Made by a program: the position numbers and the translations under genes. A stretch of 64,000 nucleotides of DNA from Natrinema sp031626495 (lineage in GTDB: Archaea; Halobacteriota; Halobacteria; Halobacteriales; Natrialbaceae): assembly GCF_031626495.1 (NCBI RefSeq), contig NZ_JAMQOJ010000006.1:186001-250000 (forward strand), given 5' to 3'. The notes under the pieces were generated by a model that was not told where the DNA came from, did no database searches, and saw only the letters and a list, made by a program, of their open reading frames with translations. The first letter of the stretch is position 1. Each line of letters begins with the position of its first letter. Of this stretch, positions 17,315-24,662 are shown piece after piece.

Positions 17315-18562
17315 ATGTACTACGCCTACAAATACCGTCTCAAGCCGTCCGACGCCCACCGTGAGGAGTTGGACCGTCACCGCGACATTTGTAGGCAACT
17401 GTACAACCACACACTCTACCGACTCAACGAATACCAAGACGAATACGGAGAACTGCCGTCCATGACCACCCTGCGGTCGGAGCTACCCGACCTCAAGAAA
17501 TGGTGGGACGGCCTCTCGGACGTGCACTCGAAGGTTCTCCAAACCGTCGTAGAACGCCTGTTCGACAACCTCAAAGGACTCTCAGCACTCAAGAAGAACG
17601 GCTACGGCGTCGGTCAACTCACGTGGAAACCGCCACGGGAGTTCCGCAGTTTCACGTACAGCCAGTCTGGCTTCAAGCTCGACAAGAAGGGCGGTCAGAC
17701 TGTCCTGTCACTCTCGAAACTCGCGGATATACCGATACGGCTCCACCGGGCCATCCCCGAAGATGCGAAGCTCAAGCAGGTCACAGTCAAGAAGGAACCG
17801 ACGGGGGAGTGGTTCGCCACCTTCGGCGTTGAAATGGACCGCGAACCTCCTGAGCCACCTGAGAATCCCGAGAAGTGCGTCGGTATTGACGTGGGGATTC
17901 TCACGTACGCCCACGACACCGACGGCACGGCAGTCGGGTCGCTCGACCTTTCCGACGAGCGCGAACGCTTGGAACGTGAACAGCGGACGCTCTCGCGGAA
18001 GCAACACGGGTCGAACAACTACGAGAAGCAACGGTGCCGGGTTGCGGAGTGTCACGCCGACCTCCGACGGAAGCGCCGCGACTTCCTGCACAAGCTCTCT
18101 GCTTACTATGCTCGTGAGTACGACCTCGTGGCGATCGAAGATCTGAACGTGAAAGGGATGCTCGAATCGCCGTCGAACAGCCGAAACACGGCATCTGCCG
18201 CGTGGCGAACGTTCCTCTCGCTACTTGAGTACAAGTGCGAACGCGAGGGGGCGCACTTCGTGGCGGTCAACCCGAGAGGGACGACCAAGGAATGCGCGTC
18301 GTGTGGTGTCTCGACAGAAAAACCGTTGTGGGTCCGTGAACACTCCTGTCCTGCTTGCGGGTTTGAGGCGGACAGGGACGCGAACGCGGCGTGGAACATC
18401 CTTTCTCGCGGTCTCGAAGATATAGGAGTGGGACACTCCGAATCAATGCCTGTGGAGACTGCGCTCCCTACGGACACCGTTGTGTCTGCAAAGCGCGTCG
18501 TGAAAGCAGGAAGCCCCACCCTCAAGCACGAGGGCGTCAGCCCGAACGGTAGGGTGGGGTAG
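17315..18562 (+). CDS. tnpB: TnpB RNA-guided nuclease of IS200/IS605
   Basis: A 415-residue TnpB, the family of RNA-guided DNA nucleases related to Cas12. The split RuvC centre is visible: Asp192 in GIDVG, Glu275 in AIEDLN, and an Asp in EADRDANAAW (353-355). A zinc ribbon lies between the last two, with CASCG at 327-331 and CPACG at 345-349. Length and motifs are complete, so the nuclease is probably active. TnpB in other elements uses an RNA from the right end of the element; here the tail and the hairpin at 18514 overlap the end of the coding sequence. It follows tnpA with a one-base gap. Confidence 0.93.
   Translation: MYYAYKYRLKPSDAHREELDRHRDICRQLYNHTLYRLNEYQDEYGELPSMTTLRSELPDLKKWWDGLSDVHSKVLQTVVERLFDNLKGLSALKKNGYGVGQLTWKPPREFRSFTYSQSGFKLDKKGGQTVLSLSKLADIPIRLHRAIPEDAKLKQVTVKKEPTGEWFATFGVEMDREPPEPPENPEKCVGIDVGILTYAHDTDGTAVGSLDLSDERERLEREQRTLSRKQHGSNNYEKQRCRVAECHADLRRKRRDFLHKLSAYYAREYDLVAIEDLNVKGMLESPSNSRNTASAAWRTFLSLLEYKCEREGAHFVAVNPRGTTKECASCGVSTEKPLWVREHSCPACGFEADRDANAAWNILSRGLEDIGVGHSESMPVETALPTDTVVSAKRVVKAGSPTLKHEGVSPNGRVG
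18514..18559 (+). ncRNA. Right-end hairpin, probable scaffold end of the TnpB guide RNA
   Basis: Perfect 9-bp arms CCCCACCCT (18514-18522) and AGGGTGGGG (18551-18559) enclose 28 bases and overlap the final codons of tnpB. This is the usual place for the 3-prime scaffold of the reRNA/omega RNA and for the transposase-recognised hairpin. The decayed copies at 3617 and 12235 have changed both arms while keeping pairing. The guide itself would lie just beyond 18562 and so falls inside structured repeat copy 4. An RNA was not demonstrated. Confidence 0.55.
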
Positions 18563-18567
18563 TTCAC

Positions 18568-18744
18568 AAAACGCCGACAGGTGAATCGGCGTTTCAGCCC
18601 CCTTCCAGATACGTCAATGGAAGGCCCGAGATCGAGTGTGACAATATGACAATTGGCCTCACGTTGGAACGATCCCGGAAGCGGCGAGGTGCGTCTCGGA
18701 GCGGATCAAGGCTGGGTCGCCGAACAGATCCTTTCCCCTCGCCA
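18568..18744. repeat. Structured repeat family A, copy 4
   Basis: This copy has the clearest first hairpin, AACGCCGA-caggtga-TCGGCGTT. A second stem CCTTCCA/TGGAAGG differs in sequence from every other copy but is perfectly paired. The long arms CCGAGATCG/CGATCCCGG (one mismatch) enclose GTGACAATATGACAATTGGC, and the distal arms are GGCGAGG/CCTCGCC. It begins six bases after the tnpB stop, so the element may have inserted next to it. Confidence 0.8.
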
Positions 18745-19103
18745 GAGGGACATTGACATTATGAGGTGATAATTCTGTTGGCCAATTGAAACTAGTGCCA
18801 ACTGTTAATAGCTATTGCCAAAACAACGGGCCGCCTCTGCCGCACCTGTCCAGAGGCGCAGTCCTTCTCCCATATCCCCCTTCCATTGTTCCAAAATCCG
18901 ACCACAGAGCGGCGCAACGCGAACGGGTGTAATCTCAAAAGGCTAGTAGTACGATTCCAAGCGACTCGGAATCGGACAGAGATTGATATGCGATTGGCCG
19001 AACATCTTCACTGTCGCGTTTGCCCACGCGACACGATCCAATCAGAACCCCACCTACCGCGATCTTGTCAACCCCGTCCCGGCCGGCGGCCATCCCCCTG
19101 CGC
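18745..19103. other. Intergenic region, no gene seen
   Basis: This stretch holds no supported gene. The first 60 bp after repeat copy 4 resemble the sequence after copy 5 (TGTTGGCCAATTGAAACTAG compared with TGTTGGCTGTTTGTAACTAA), so the repeat unit may be slightly longer than its paired core. Confidence 0.35.
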
Positions 19104-19328
19104 CTATCCGGGCGGGTTTGAGGTATTCTCGAGGACCGTACGTCGTGAGCGTCCACTCTCGAGCGCCTCGTCGGCATCGTACGGGTCAGCGTCGTGCTCA
19201 ACGAGTCGATCGGCGGCCAACTGCCACGCCCACTCGGCGAACTCGGGATCGGCTTCGCGGAAGCCAACACTGAGTTCGGTGAGCGCGACGGCGATGATGA
19301 GATCCCCCTGTCGATCAGTGAGTTACAT
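19104..19328 (-). pseudogene. Repeat-linked small protein, member 3, with a stop at codon 2
   Basis: The minus strand matches the protein at 9653 almost residue for residue (LTDRQGDLIIAVALTELS and AEWAWQLAADRLVEHDADPY), but the ATG at 19328 is followed at once by TAA where the paralogue has a Gln codon. The tail after DADPYDADEALES also differs. Unless a later start is used, the gene is dead. Structured repeat copy 5 lies about 40 bp upstream, as for the two intact members, and a TATA-like AGTATACAAG sits between. Confidence 0.6.
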
Positions 19329-19369
19329 CGCCAGCGTTGGCCGCGGCTTAGTATACAAGCCTCAGTCTC

Positions 19370-19561
19370 GAGAAAACGCCGACAGAGGTCGGCGTCAACT
19401 CCCCATCCCTCAAGTGGTGTGTCAATCGGGTGGGGTCCGAAATCGAGAGTGTGACAATATGGCGGTTGGCTACACGTTGGAACGATCTCGGAAGCGGCGA
19501 GGTCTGTCTTGGAGCGGATCGATAGGTGGTGGGGTCTTCGACCAGATCCTTCCCCTCGCCA
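19370..19561. repeat. Structured repeat family A, copy 5
   Basis: Arms ACGCCGAC/GTCGGCGT form the first hairpin and CCCCATCCC/GGGTGGGG the second. CCGAAATCG/CGATCTCGG (one mismatch) enclose GTGACAATATGGCGGTTGGC, and GGCGAGG/CCTCGCC close the distal stem. It lies upstream of the broken small gene at 19104. Confidence 0.8.
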
Positions 19562-20015
19562 TCTGGATGTTCGAGTGAACTGAAATAAGGTTGTTGGCTG
19601 TTTGTAACTAACGGCAAGCGTTAATAGTAACGCCAGTGAACACATAGACGCCTTCTGCTCACATTAGAAGCGCACTCCTTCCCCCACTCCATTCATCATT
19701 TTGATGCTACTGATCCTCTAGCATTGCGTCTTTCGCCTTCTGAATTCGCTTGTACGCCTGGACGTCGGGATCGTCGCAATCCGAATGGGCGTTCGCCGAC
19801 TACTGCCTGACGGCCGCAGTGGAATAACGAGTGGTCTAATCAACCGGCGTACTGAACGGACAGCTGTCGCAGGTGTGATCTGTGCGGCCGTTCCGAGTCC
19901 GCTTCTGGAGTGTTTTGCTGTGATAGGCCAGGCAGACCTCGAGTCGGTATAGGCCGAGTATATCGGGGAGACAAAGCCTCGAGGCGAGACGAAAGCGGGA
20001 ACGCCGCCGACTTCG
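19562..20015. other. Relic-rich region between repeat copy 5 and a primase relic
   Basis: Near 19650-19680 the sequence CTTCTGCTCACATTAGAAGC resembles the 3-prime end of the small gene at 9653 (CTTCTGCTCACACCCAGAAG). This suggests that a fourth member once stood here. A minus-strand stretch ending at 19702 reads SANAHSDCDDPDVQAYKRIQ and KAKDAMLEDQ, with a stop upstream and no start; it is an unassigned gene fragment. Confidence 0.35.
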
Positions 20016-20350
20016 ATGGGCGACTCTGGCGGCGAACAGACGAGCAGCCACGGAGTAGCGCTCGAGGACGAGGAACTGCTCGAGCGAGCGCGGAACGCGA
20101 CGAACGGCAGAAGTCCGAGCGATTGTGGCGTGGCTCGACTGCCGGGTACGAGAGTCAGTTAGAGGTGGATATGGCGCTGTGTTGTTTGCTGGCGTTCTGG
20201 ACCGGCAGTGACAGCGGCCGAGTCGGTCGACTCTGTCGTCAGACGGGATTGCTCCGAGACAAGTGGGACGAAGTACACTACGCGGATGGGGCGACGTACG
20301 GGGAGAAGACGGTCGATCGTGCCACTGAGTACAGCAGCTGGCCGACGGCG
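20016..20350 (+). pseudogene. Relic of a plasmid/virus-type primase-polymerase C-terminal region
   Basis: Frame 1 from 20016 reads ALEDEELLERARNATNG; after a one-base shift the sequence continues SERLWRGSTAGYESQLEVDM, ALCCLLAFWTG, LCRQTGLLRDKWDE and YGEKTVDRA. This order of motifs is the helix-bundle region found in archaeal plasmid and virus replication proteins related to the NrS-1 primase-polymerase. Only that part remains, frameshifted and without the catalytic domain, so it is non-functional. It points to a former plasmid or provirus at the left edge of the polyamine island. Confidence 0.65.
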
Positions 20351-20384
20351 TTCGAGACCCGCCGAAACCCTCACTGGTCGTATT

Positions 20385-20745
20385 GATAAGATCGCTGTCA
20401 ATATGAACGGTGGCTGGTCTTGGGTGTATATTACAATACACATGGGCTTGTGGCTCATTCTCGCTGTCGTAGTGGTCGGACGACGAGACACCGGTCCAGT
20501 CGCTGCGTTCTGCATCGAATGACCGAGAAACACGATCTCAGCAAGATTGTGGTTCTCGTCGATGGCTACGGGTAGCTGGCTACTCTTTCAGTTAGTATTG
20601 GACGGTCAGGTCGACTACATCCACTAATATCTACTCGAGGAACAGTTTCAAGCCTTCACGATGCGCGTTGACTGCTTTCACAATTCGTGGGTAAGCAATC
20701 GGGCCGGCGTCAGAGGACTACTTGATCAGTTCACACACTACTAAA
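20385..20745 (+). pseudogene. IS6-like transposase relic, left flank of the island
   Basis: In shifting frames the sequence reads ETLTGRIDKIAVNMNGGWSW (the DDE strand region), MTEKHDLSKIVVLVDGYG followed by a stop, and then EEQFQAFTMRVDCFHNSWVS and GLLDQFTHYY. These match the core and C-terminus of IS6-family DDE transposases. Several frameshifts and stops show it is dead. A related relic in the opposite orientation lies at 39400-39665, at the other end of the metabolic island; the shared stretch includes GACCGAGAAACACGATCTC. Confidence 0.72.
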
Positions 20746-20813
20746 ACACACACTGACCGATATAATCAATTAATTTGTATATTTAGCAGAGGTAGTAAGC
20801 TAGATAATTCCAA

Positions 20814-22334
20814 TCAGAGTTCGGGGTCATCGATCTGAATATTGATCATCTTCGTTTGCTGATACTCCTTGAGCGTCTCTTTTGCACATTCCCGCCCGAT
20901 ACCAGACCGTTTATATCCGCCGAACGGTGTTCCCGGAACTAGCCGGCCGTATTGGTTTACCCAGACTGTGCCAGCTCGGATATCGTCAGCGGCACGGTGG
21001 GCGAGAGAGAGATCCGTCGTTGCCACTCCTGCAGCCAGACCGAAGTCGATATCGTTCGCAATAGCAATCGCTTCGTTGTAGTCGGAAAATGTGAGCACGG
21101 ACGCCACTGGTCCGAAGATTTCCTCCTGCGCGATTCGCATGTCATTCGTGACATCGTCGAAGATGGTCGGCTCTATGTACCAGCCGGCATTCTCGTCGTC
21201 GAGCGGATCGGTGCCACCGCCACGGACCACTGTAGCACCCTCACGCCGGCCGAGTTCGACGTACTCTTTCACCTTCTCGTATTGTTGTTTCGACGCGAGT
21301 GGACCAGTCGTCGTCTCCTCCCGAAGCGGATCACCGATGCTCCGCGCAGCGGCTTCGGATTCAAACAGTTCCATGAATTCGTCGTGGACATCTTCGTGAA
21401 CCAGTGTCCGGGAGAAGGCTTCGCATGACTGCCCTGTGTTGTAGAAAACCCCCTCGGCAGCGATGGAAGCCGCCTTTTCTAAGTCTGCGTCCGGGAAGAC
21501 GACGAATGGCGATTTCCCACCGAGCTCGAGCGTCACCGGAGTAATCCCTTCGGCGGCAGCTTTCATCACCGTCTCTCCGGTCATATCTTCACCGGTGAAC
21601 GAGAGCTTGGAAACGTCCTCGTGACGCGTCAGGGGAGCGCCGACTTCGTCGCCGAACCCGTGGACGACGTTGAGCACACCATCGGGGAGAATCCCCGCAG
21701 AGAGTTGAGCGATCCGCGTCGCCGAAAGCGGCGTCTGCTCTGCGGGTTTCAACACGACGGTATTCCCCGCCGCAAGAGCCGGACCGAGCTTCCACGCCGT
21801 CAGTATGAGGGGGTAGTTCCAGGGAACGATGAGTCCGGCGACACCGTATGGCTCACGTTTCGTGAACGCGTGGACATCGTTGGCGACCGGAATCTGGTGG
21901 CCCTGTTCGCCTCGGACCACGTGTGCGTAGTACTCGATGTAGTCGAGCGCCTTCCCTACCTCGTACTTCGCGTTCTCGATCGGTTTCCCCGCGTCGAGAC
22001 TCTCGAGCAAGGCCAGTTCGTCGCTATTCGCCCGGAGTGCCGACGTCCACTCGAGGATGGCGTCCGATCGTTCGCCGGCCGTCAGCGATCCCCACGTGCT
22101 GTCGAACGCCGCCTCGGCCGCATCGACGGCCCAATCGACGTCTTCGGAGTCACAGCGCGGGACGGTCGTGATCGTTTCGTCGACCGCGGGTGTTCGCGTC
22201 TCGAAACGTCGACCGGTATTGGACGCAGCTGACGCCCCGTCGATCCAGGCGTCGAACTGAGCGTCCGCTGTCGCCTCGGAGATTGCTCGTTCGTGATTCC
22301 GATGGATCGTGTCGGTGAAGTCGTCGTTCGTCAT
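20814..22334 (-). CDS. NAD(P)-dependent aldehyde dehydrogenase
   Basis: A 506-residue aldehyde dehydrogenase that oxidises an aldehyde to its acid using NAD(P). Catalytic features are all present: Asn173 in PWNYP, the general base Glu270 in VTLELGGKSP, the nucleophile Cys304 in NTGQSCEAF, and the Rossmann loop FTGEDMTGE. It resembles betaine, gamma-aminobutyraldehyde and gamma-glutamyl-aminobutyraldehyde dehydrogenases. In this island the natural substrate is an aminoaldehyde produced by the class III aminotransferases. It is first from the left among the island genes, on the opposite strand to most of them, about 190 bp from the Lrp-type regulator. Confidence 0.88.
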   Translation of the reverse strand: MTNDDFTDTIHRNHERAISEATADAQFDAWIDGASAASNTGRRFETRTPAVDETITTVPRCDSEDVDWAVDAAEAAFDSTWGSLTAGERSDAILEWTSALRANSDELALLESLDAGKPIENAKYEVGKALDYIEYYAHVVRGEQGHQIPVANDVHAFTKREPYGVAGLIVPWNYPLILTAWKLGPALAAGNTVVLKPAEQTPLSATRIAQLSAGILPDGVLNVVHGFGDEVGAPLTRHEDVSKLSFTGEDMTGETVMKAAAEGITPVTLELGGKSPFVVFPDADLEKAASIAAEGVFYNTGQSCEAFSRTLVHEDVHDEFMELFESEAAARSIGDPLREETTTGPLASKQQYEKVKEYVELGRREGATVVRGGGTDPLDDENAGWYIEPTIFDDVTNDMRIAQEEIFGPVASVLTFSDYNEAIAIANDIDFGLAAGVATTDLSLAHRAADDIRAGTVWVNQYGRLVPGTPFGGYKRSGIGRECAKETLKEYQQTKMINIQIDDPEL

Positions 22335-22526
22335 CGGTAGTCAGAGAACGACGTGAGAGTCGATACGTGTCCGGCCGGATCGATCCTCTGTCGAAATATA
22401 TGACATTCTCTTATTGACTGGTACATAATCCGACTATTGGGCCAATGAGTTATAAATTCTTCCAAGATACTGGCGTCCCAAGAGGGGAGAGCTGTCAAGC
22501 GGATTTCGTTAAAAGCGACGGCTCGT

Positions 22527-23021
22527 CTAGTCCTGAAGCGGTTCTAGATTATCGAGTAGCAACTCGATATCGAAGTCGTTGAGCGGACGGTTCTCGTCTT
22601 TGATCGTCTTGATTGCGAATTTGGAACTCGTCCGATTTATCTCCTCGATCGCTTCGAACTGTTCGACGATACGTTCGACCATGTTTCGGTTCGACAGCCG
22701 AGAGATAACGACGAAGTCCGTGTCACCCATCGTAAAGTAGACCTGATTGACACCCTCGACCTCGCTCAATCGTTCTCCGACTTCGTTATGATATCCCTGA
22801 TCGTAGTCCGCCCAAACCTCAGTGATGACCGTGATGTTCAACCCGAGTTTTTCCATATTCAGGTCGAACAGATCGTTAGTGATGACGTTCTTCGTCTGTA
22901 GATTATCTAGCCGATAATGAACAGTCGATTTTGGAATATTGGTTTCTTTGGATATTTTTTCGGCACTCCCGGACTCGATCTCCGCAATCGCGTTAAGAAT
23001 TCGGATGTCTTTTTCGTCCAT
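22527..23021 (-). CDS. Lrp/AsnC-family transcription regulator
   Basis: A 164-residue regulator with an N-terminal winged helix (residues 1-60, including AEKISKETNIPKSTVHYRLD) and a C-terminal alpha/beta effector domain (about 70-150, VNQVYFTMGDTDFVVISRLS). Lrp proteins bind amino acids and form dimers or octamers on DNA. Its position inside the polyamine island, beside the aldehyde dehydrogenase and ornithine cyclodeaminase-like genes, makes it the likely local regulator, possibly sensing an amino acid or an intermediate. Perfect palindromes lie in the upstream gap at 23221-23280. It is a different subfamily from the Lrp protein at 41613. Confidence 0.88.
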   Translation of the reverse strand: MDEKDIRILNAIAEIESGSAEKISKETNIPKSTVHYRLDNLQTKNVITNDLFDLNMEKLGLNITVITEVWADYDQGYHNEVGERLSEVEGVNQVYFTMGDTDFVVISRLSNRNMVERIVEQFEAIEEINRTSSKFAIKTIKDENRPLNDFDIELLLDNLEPLQD

Positions 23022-23440
23022 AATGTCAGTCAGCGTTATCGGTTACACAGTATGTCGTATGCCGCCTACTTTATTGTATTGTTGTATGCAAATCCATGAT
23101 CTAAAATAAATGAGGTGTTCACATAGCCGGTTCCACTACCCAGAACGACATCCACTGGCAAAGTAGTGACCCGCCGAGGAGGCTTCCGCACGAATTTTAC
23201 ATTCATACGGCTGTAAAATCATGATCGATCATCCAAGTCTGAATGTAAGCCGATAAAATATATATCTATCGGATTTTATCCAGTTGGGGAGAGTATATTT
23301 GGACAAGGTGGTGAGGACGTGTCAGCCTGACGACTACGAGTCAGGTCGGTGTCGCACGAGAACCCGTGTAAATTCGGTCGAACACGTGCTGGAGTCGAAC
23401 AGGGACAGATGCAACGAGGACAGGGTGGCAGCAACCGGTC
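23022..23440. promoter_or_regulatory. Regulatory gap with nested palindromes
   Basis: This 419-bp gap has no gene but carries the perfect 12-bp palindrome ATGATCGATCAT (23221-23232). It also has a set of nested arms: CCGATA/TATCGG (23250-23255 and 23267-23272) and GATAAAAT/ATTTTATC (23252-23259 and 23273-23280), over an AT-rich centre. Such symmetric sites near an Lrp-type gene are candidate operators. No start site was shown. Confidence 0.4.
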
Positions 23441-24448
23441 TTAGCGTTCGGCGTGCGATTCTGTGACGTCGAGGAGATTGAACGGTGTTCCGTTCTCGTT
23501 TTCGATCGCGGACTGGTAGGCGATATGTGCAGTCGCAACGTCCTGAATCGCGAGACCGGTGCTGTCGAAGACGGTAATACCGTCGTCGCCCGCTCGGCCC
23601 GCTTTCGTACCGACGACGATCTCGCCGAGGGCGGCGTGAATGTCTTCGTCGGAGAGTACGCCCGTCGAGTAGGGCACGTTTATCTCCCCGGAGTGGGTCG
23701 TCTGTGCGTGATCGTCGATTACGAGTGTCGCCTCGAGGAGCACGTCGTCAGTGAGTTCCTGTTTTCCCGCAGCGTCGGCACCCATCGCGTTGATGTGCGT
23801 GTGGTCACCGACATCGTCTAATTCGACGATCGGGTCCCGAACGGGCGTCACCGTCGACAGGACATCGCAGGACGCGGCTTCGGACACGTCACCCTCGCGG
23901 ACGGTGAATCGGTCGCCAAAGTGGTCGACGAACTCTCGAACTCGATTCTCGTCGAGATCGCTGACGACGATATCCTGGATCGGGCGGACCTCGGCGATGG
24001 CCTCGACCTGCGTGTAGGACTGGATACCAGCGCCAACGATACCGAGGCTCGTCGCGTCTTCGACGGCGAGTTCGTCGGTCGCAACAGCCGCCGCGGCGCC
24101 AGTGCGCTTCATCGTCAGTTCGGTCCCGTCCATGATGGCGAGCGGAAGGGCCGTTTCGGGGTCAGAGTAAATCATCGTCCCCATCACCGTCGGGAGGCCG
24201 TGCTTCTCGCCGTTGTCGGGGTGTACGTTGACCCACTTGATGCCCGCGGCGTCCCACTCGCCGGTGTCCAGGTACGCGGGCATCGCGCGGAAGTCGCCGT
24301 TGTACTGCTCGAGATCCACGTACGACTTCGGCGGCATCTGGGCCGTTCCCCGTTCGTACGCGGCGAAGGCCTCTCGAACGGCCGGTACTACGTCGGACAT
24401 TTGCGCGTTCTCGCTGACGTCCTCGCTGGAAAGCAGTCGAACAGACAT
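23441..24448 (-). CDS. Ornithine cyclodeaminase / alanine dehydrogenase family protein
   Basis: A 335-residue member of the ornithine cyclodeaminase/mu-crystallin family. It has the N-terminal substrate segment with PPKSYVDLEQYNGDFRAMPA, the catalytic Lys region GIKWVNVHPDN, the Rossmann loop GIVGAGIQSYTQ, and the C-terminal DSTGLAIQDVA segment. Members convert ornithine to proline, oxidise alanine, or reduce cyclic imines. Here it could interconvert an amino acid or cyclic imine made from polyamine breakdown. It is divergent from the aminotransferase gene at 24663. A TATA-like AGTATATGATACG lies about 25 bp upstream of its ATG, supporting a leaderless start. Confidence 0.85.
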   Translation of the reverse strand: MSVRLLSSEDVSENAQMSDVVPAVREAFAAYERGTAQMPPKSYVDLEQYNGDFRAMPAYLDTGEWDAAGIKWVNVHPDNGEKHGLPTVMGTMIYSDPETALPLAIMDGTELTMKRTGAAAAVATDELAVEDATSLGIVGAGIQSYTQVEAIAEVRPIQDIVVSDLDENRVREFVDHFGDRFTVREGDVSEAASCDVLSTVTPVRDPIVELDDVGDHTHINAMGADAAGKQELTDDVLLEATLVIDDHAQTTHSGEINVPYSTGVLSDEDIHAALGEIVVGTKAGRAGDDGITVFDSTGLAIQDVATAHIAYQSAIENENGTPFNLLDVTESHAER

Positions 24449-24626
24449 ACCTCAAGACGTATCATATACTGTAATAGTTCGACTTGTCCCGGCAATATCG
24501 TCTTATATCTCATATATAGTTGCGATATCGGATTCAGTTTAACAGCCAGCCATCCGTCGGTCGTTGACGGATCCGTCCGACGTAGCGGCCGGAGGAAGCG
24601 GTATTCCTCAGTTCGGAGCGCCGGTA

Positions 24627-24640
24627 ATAATATATAGCAT
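24627..24640 (+). promoter_or_regulatory. TATA box of a leaderless aminotransferase gene
   Basis: TAATAATATATAG lies about 25 bases before ATG 24663, the normal distance from TATA to transcription start in archaea. This supports ATG 24663 as both transcript and translation start, rather than the longer frame from 24564. Confidence 0.5.
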
Positions 24641-24662
24641 CTACTATAATGGGTTAGATAGA

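Larger units (their letters stand above)
16770..18562 (+). mobile_element. IS200/IS605-family insertion sequence with tnpA and tnpB
   Basis: The element holds a Y1 transposase and a TnpB nuclease in tandem and ends with the right-end hairpin at 18514-18559. The left end lies between about 16770 and 16920, where a GC-rich imperfect palindrome occurs (CCCCCTTCCTCAGCG up to GGGAGGGG at 16836). These elements move as single strands and leave no target duplication, so the exact borders cannot be fixed by eye. Both genes look intact, making this the likely source of the decayed TnpB ends elsewhere in the window. Confidence 0.85.
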
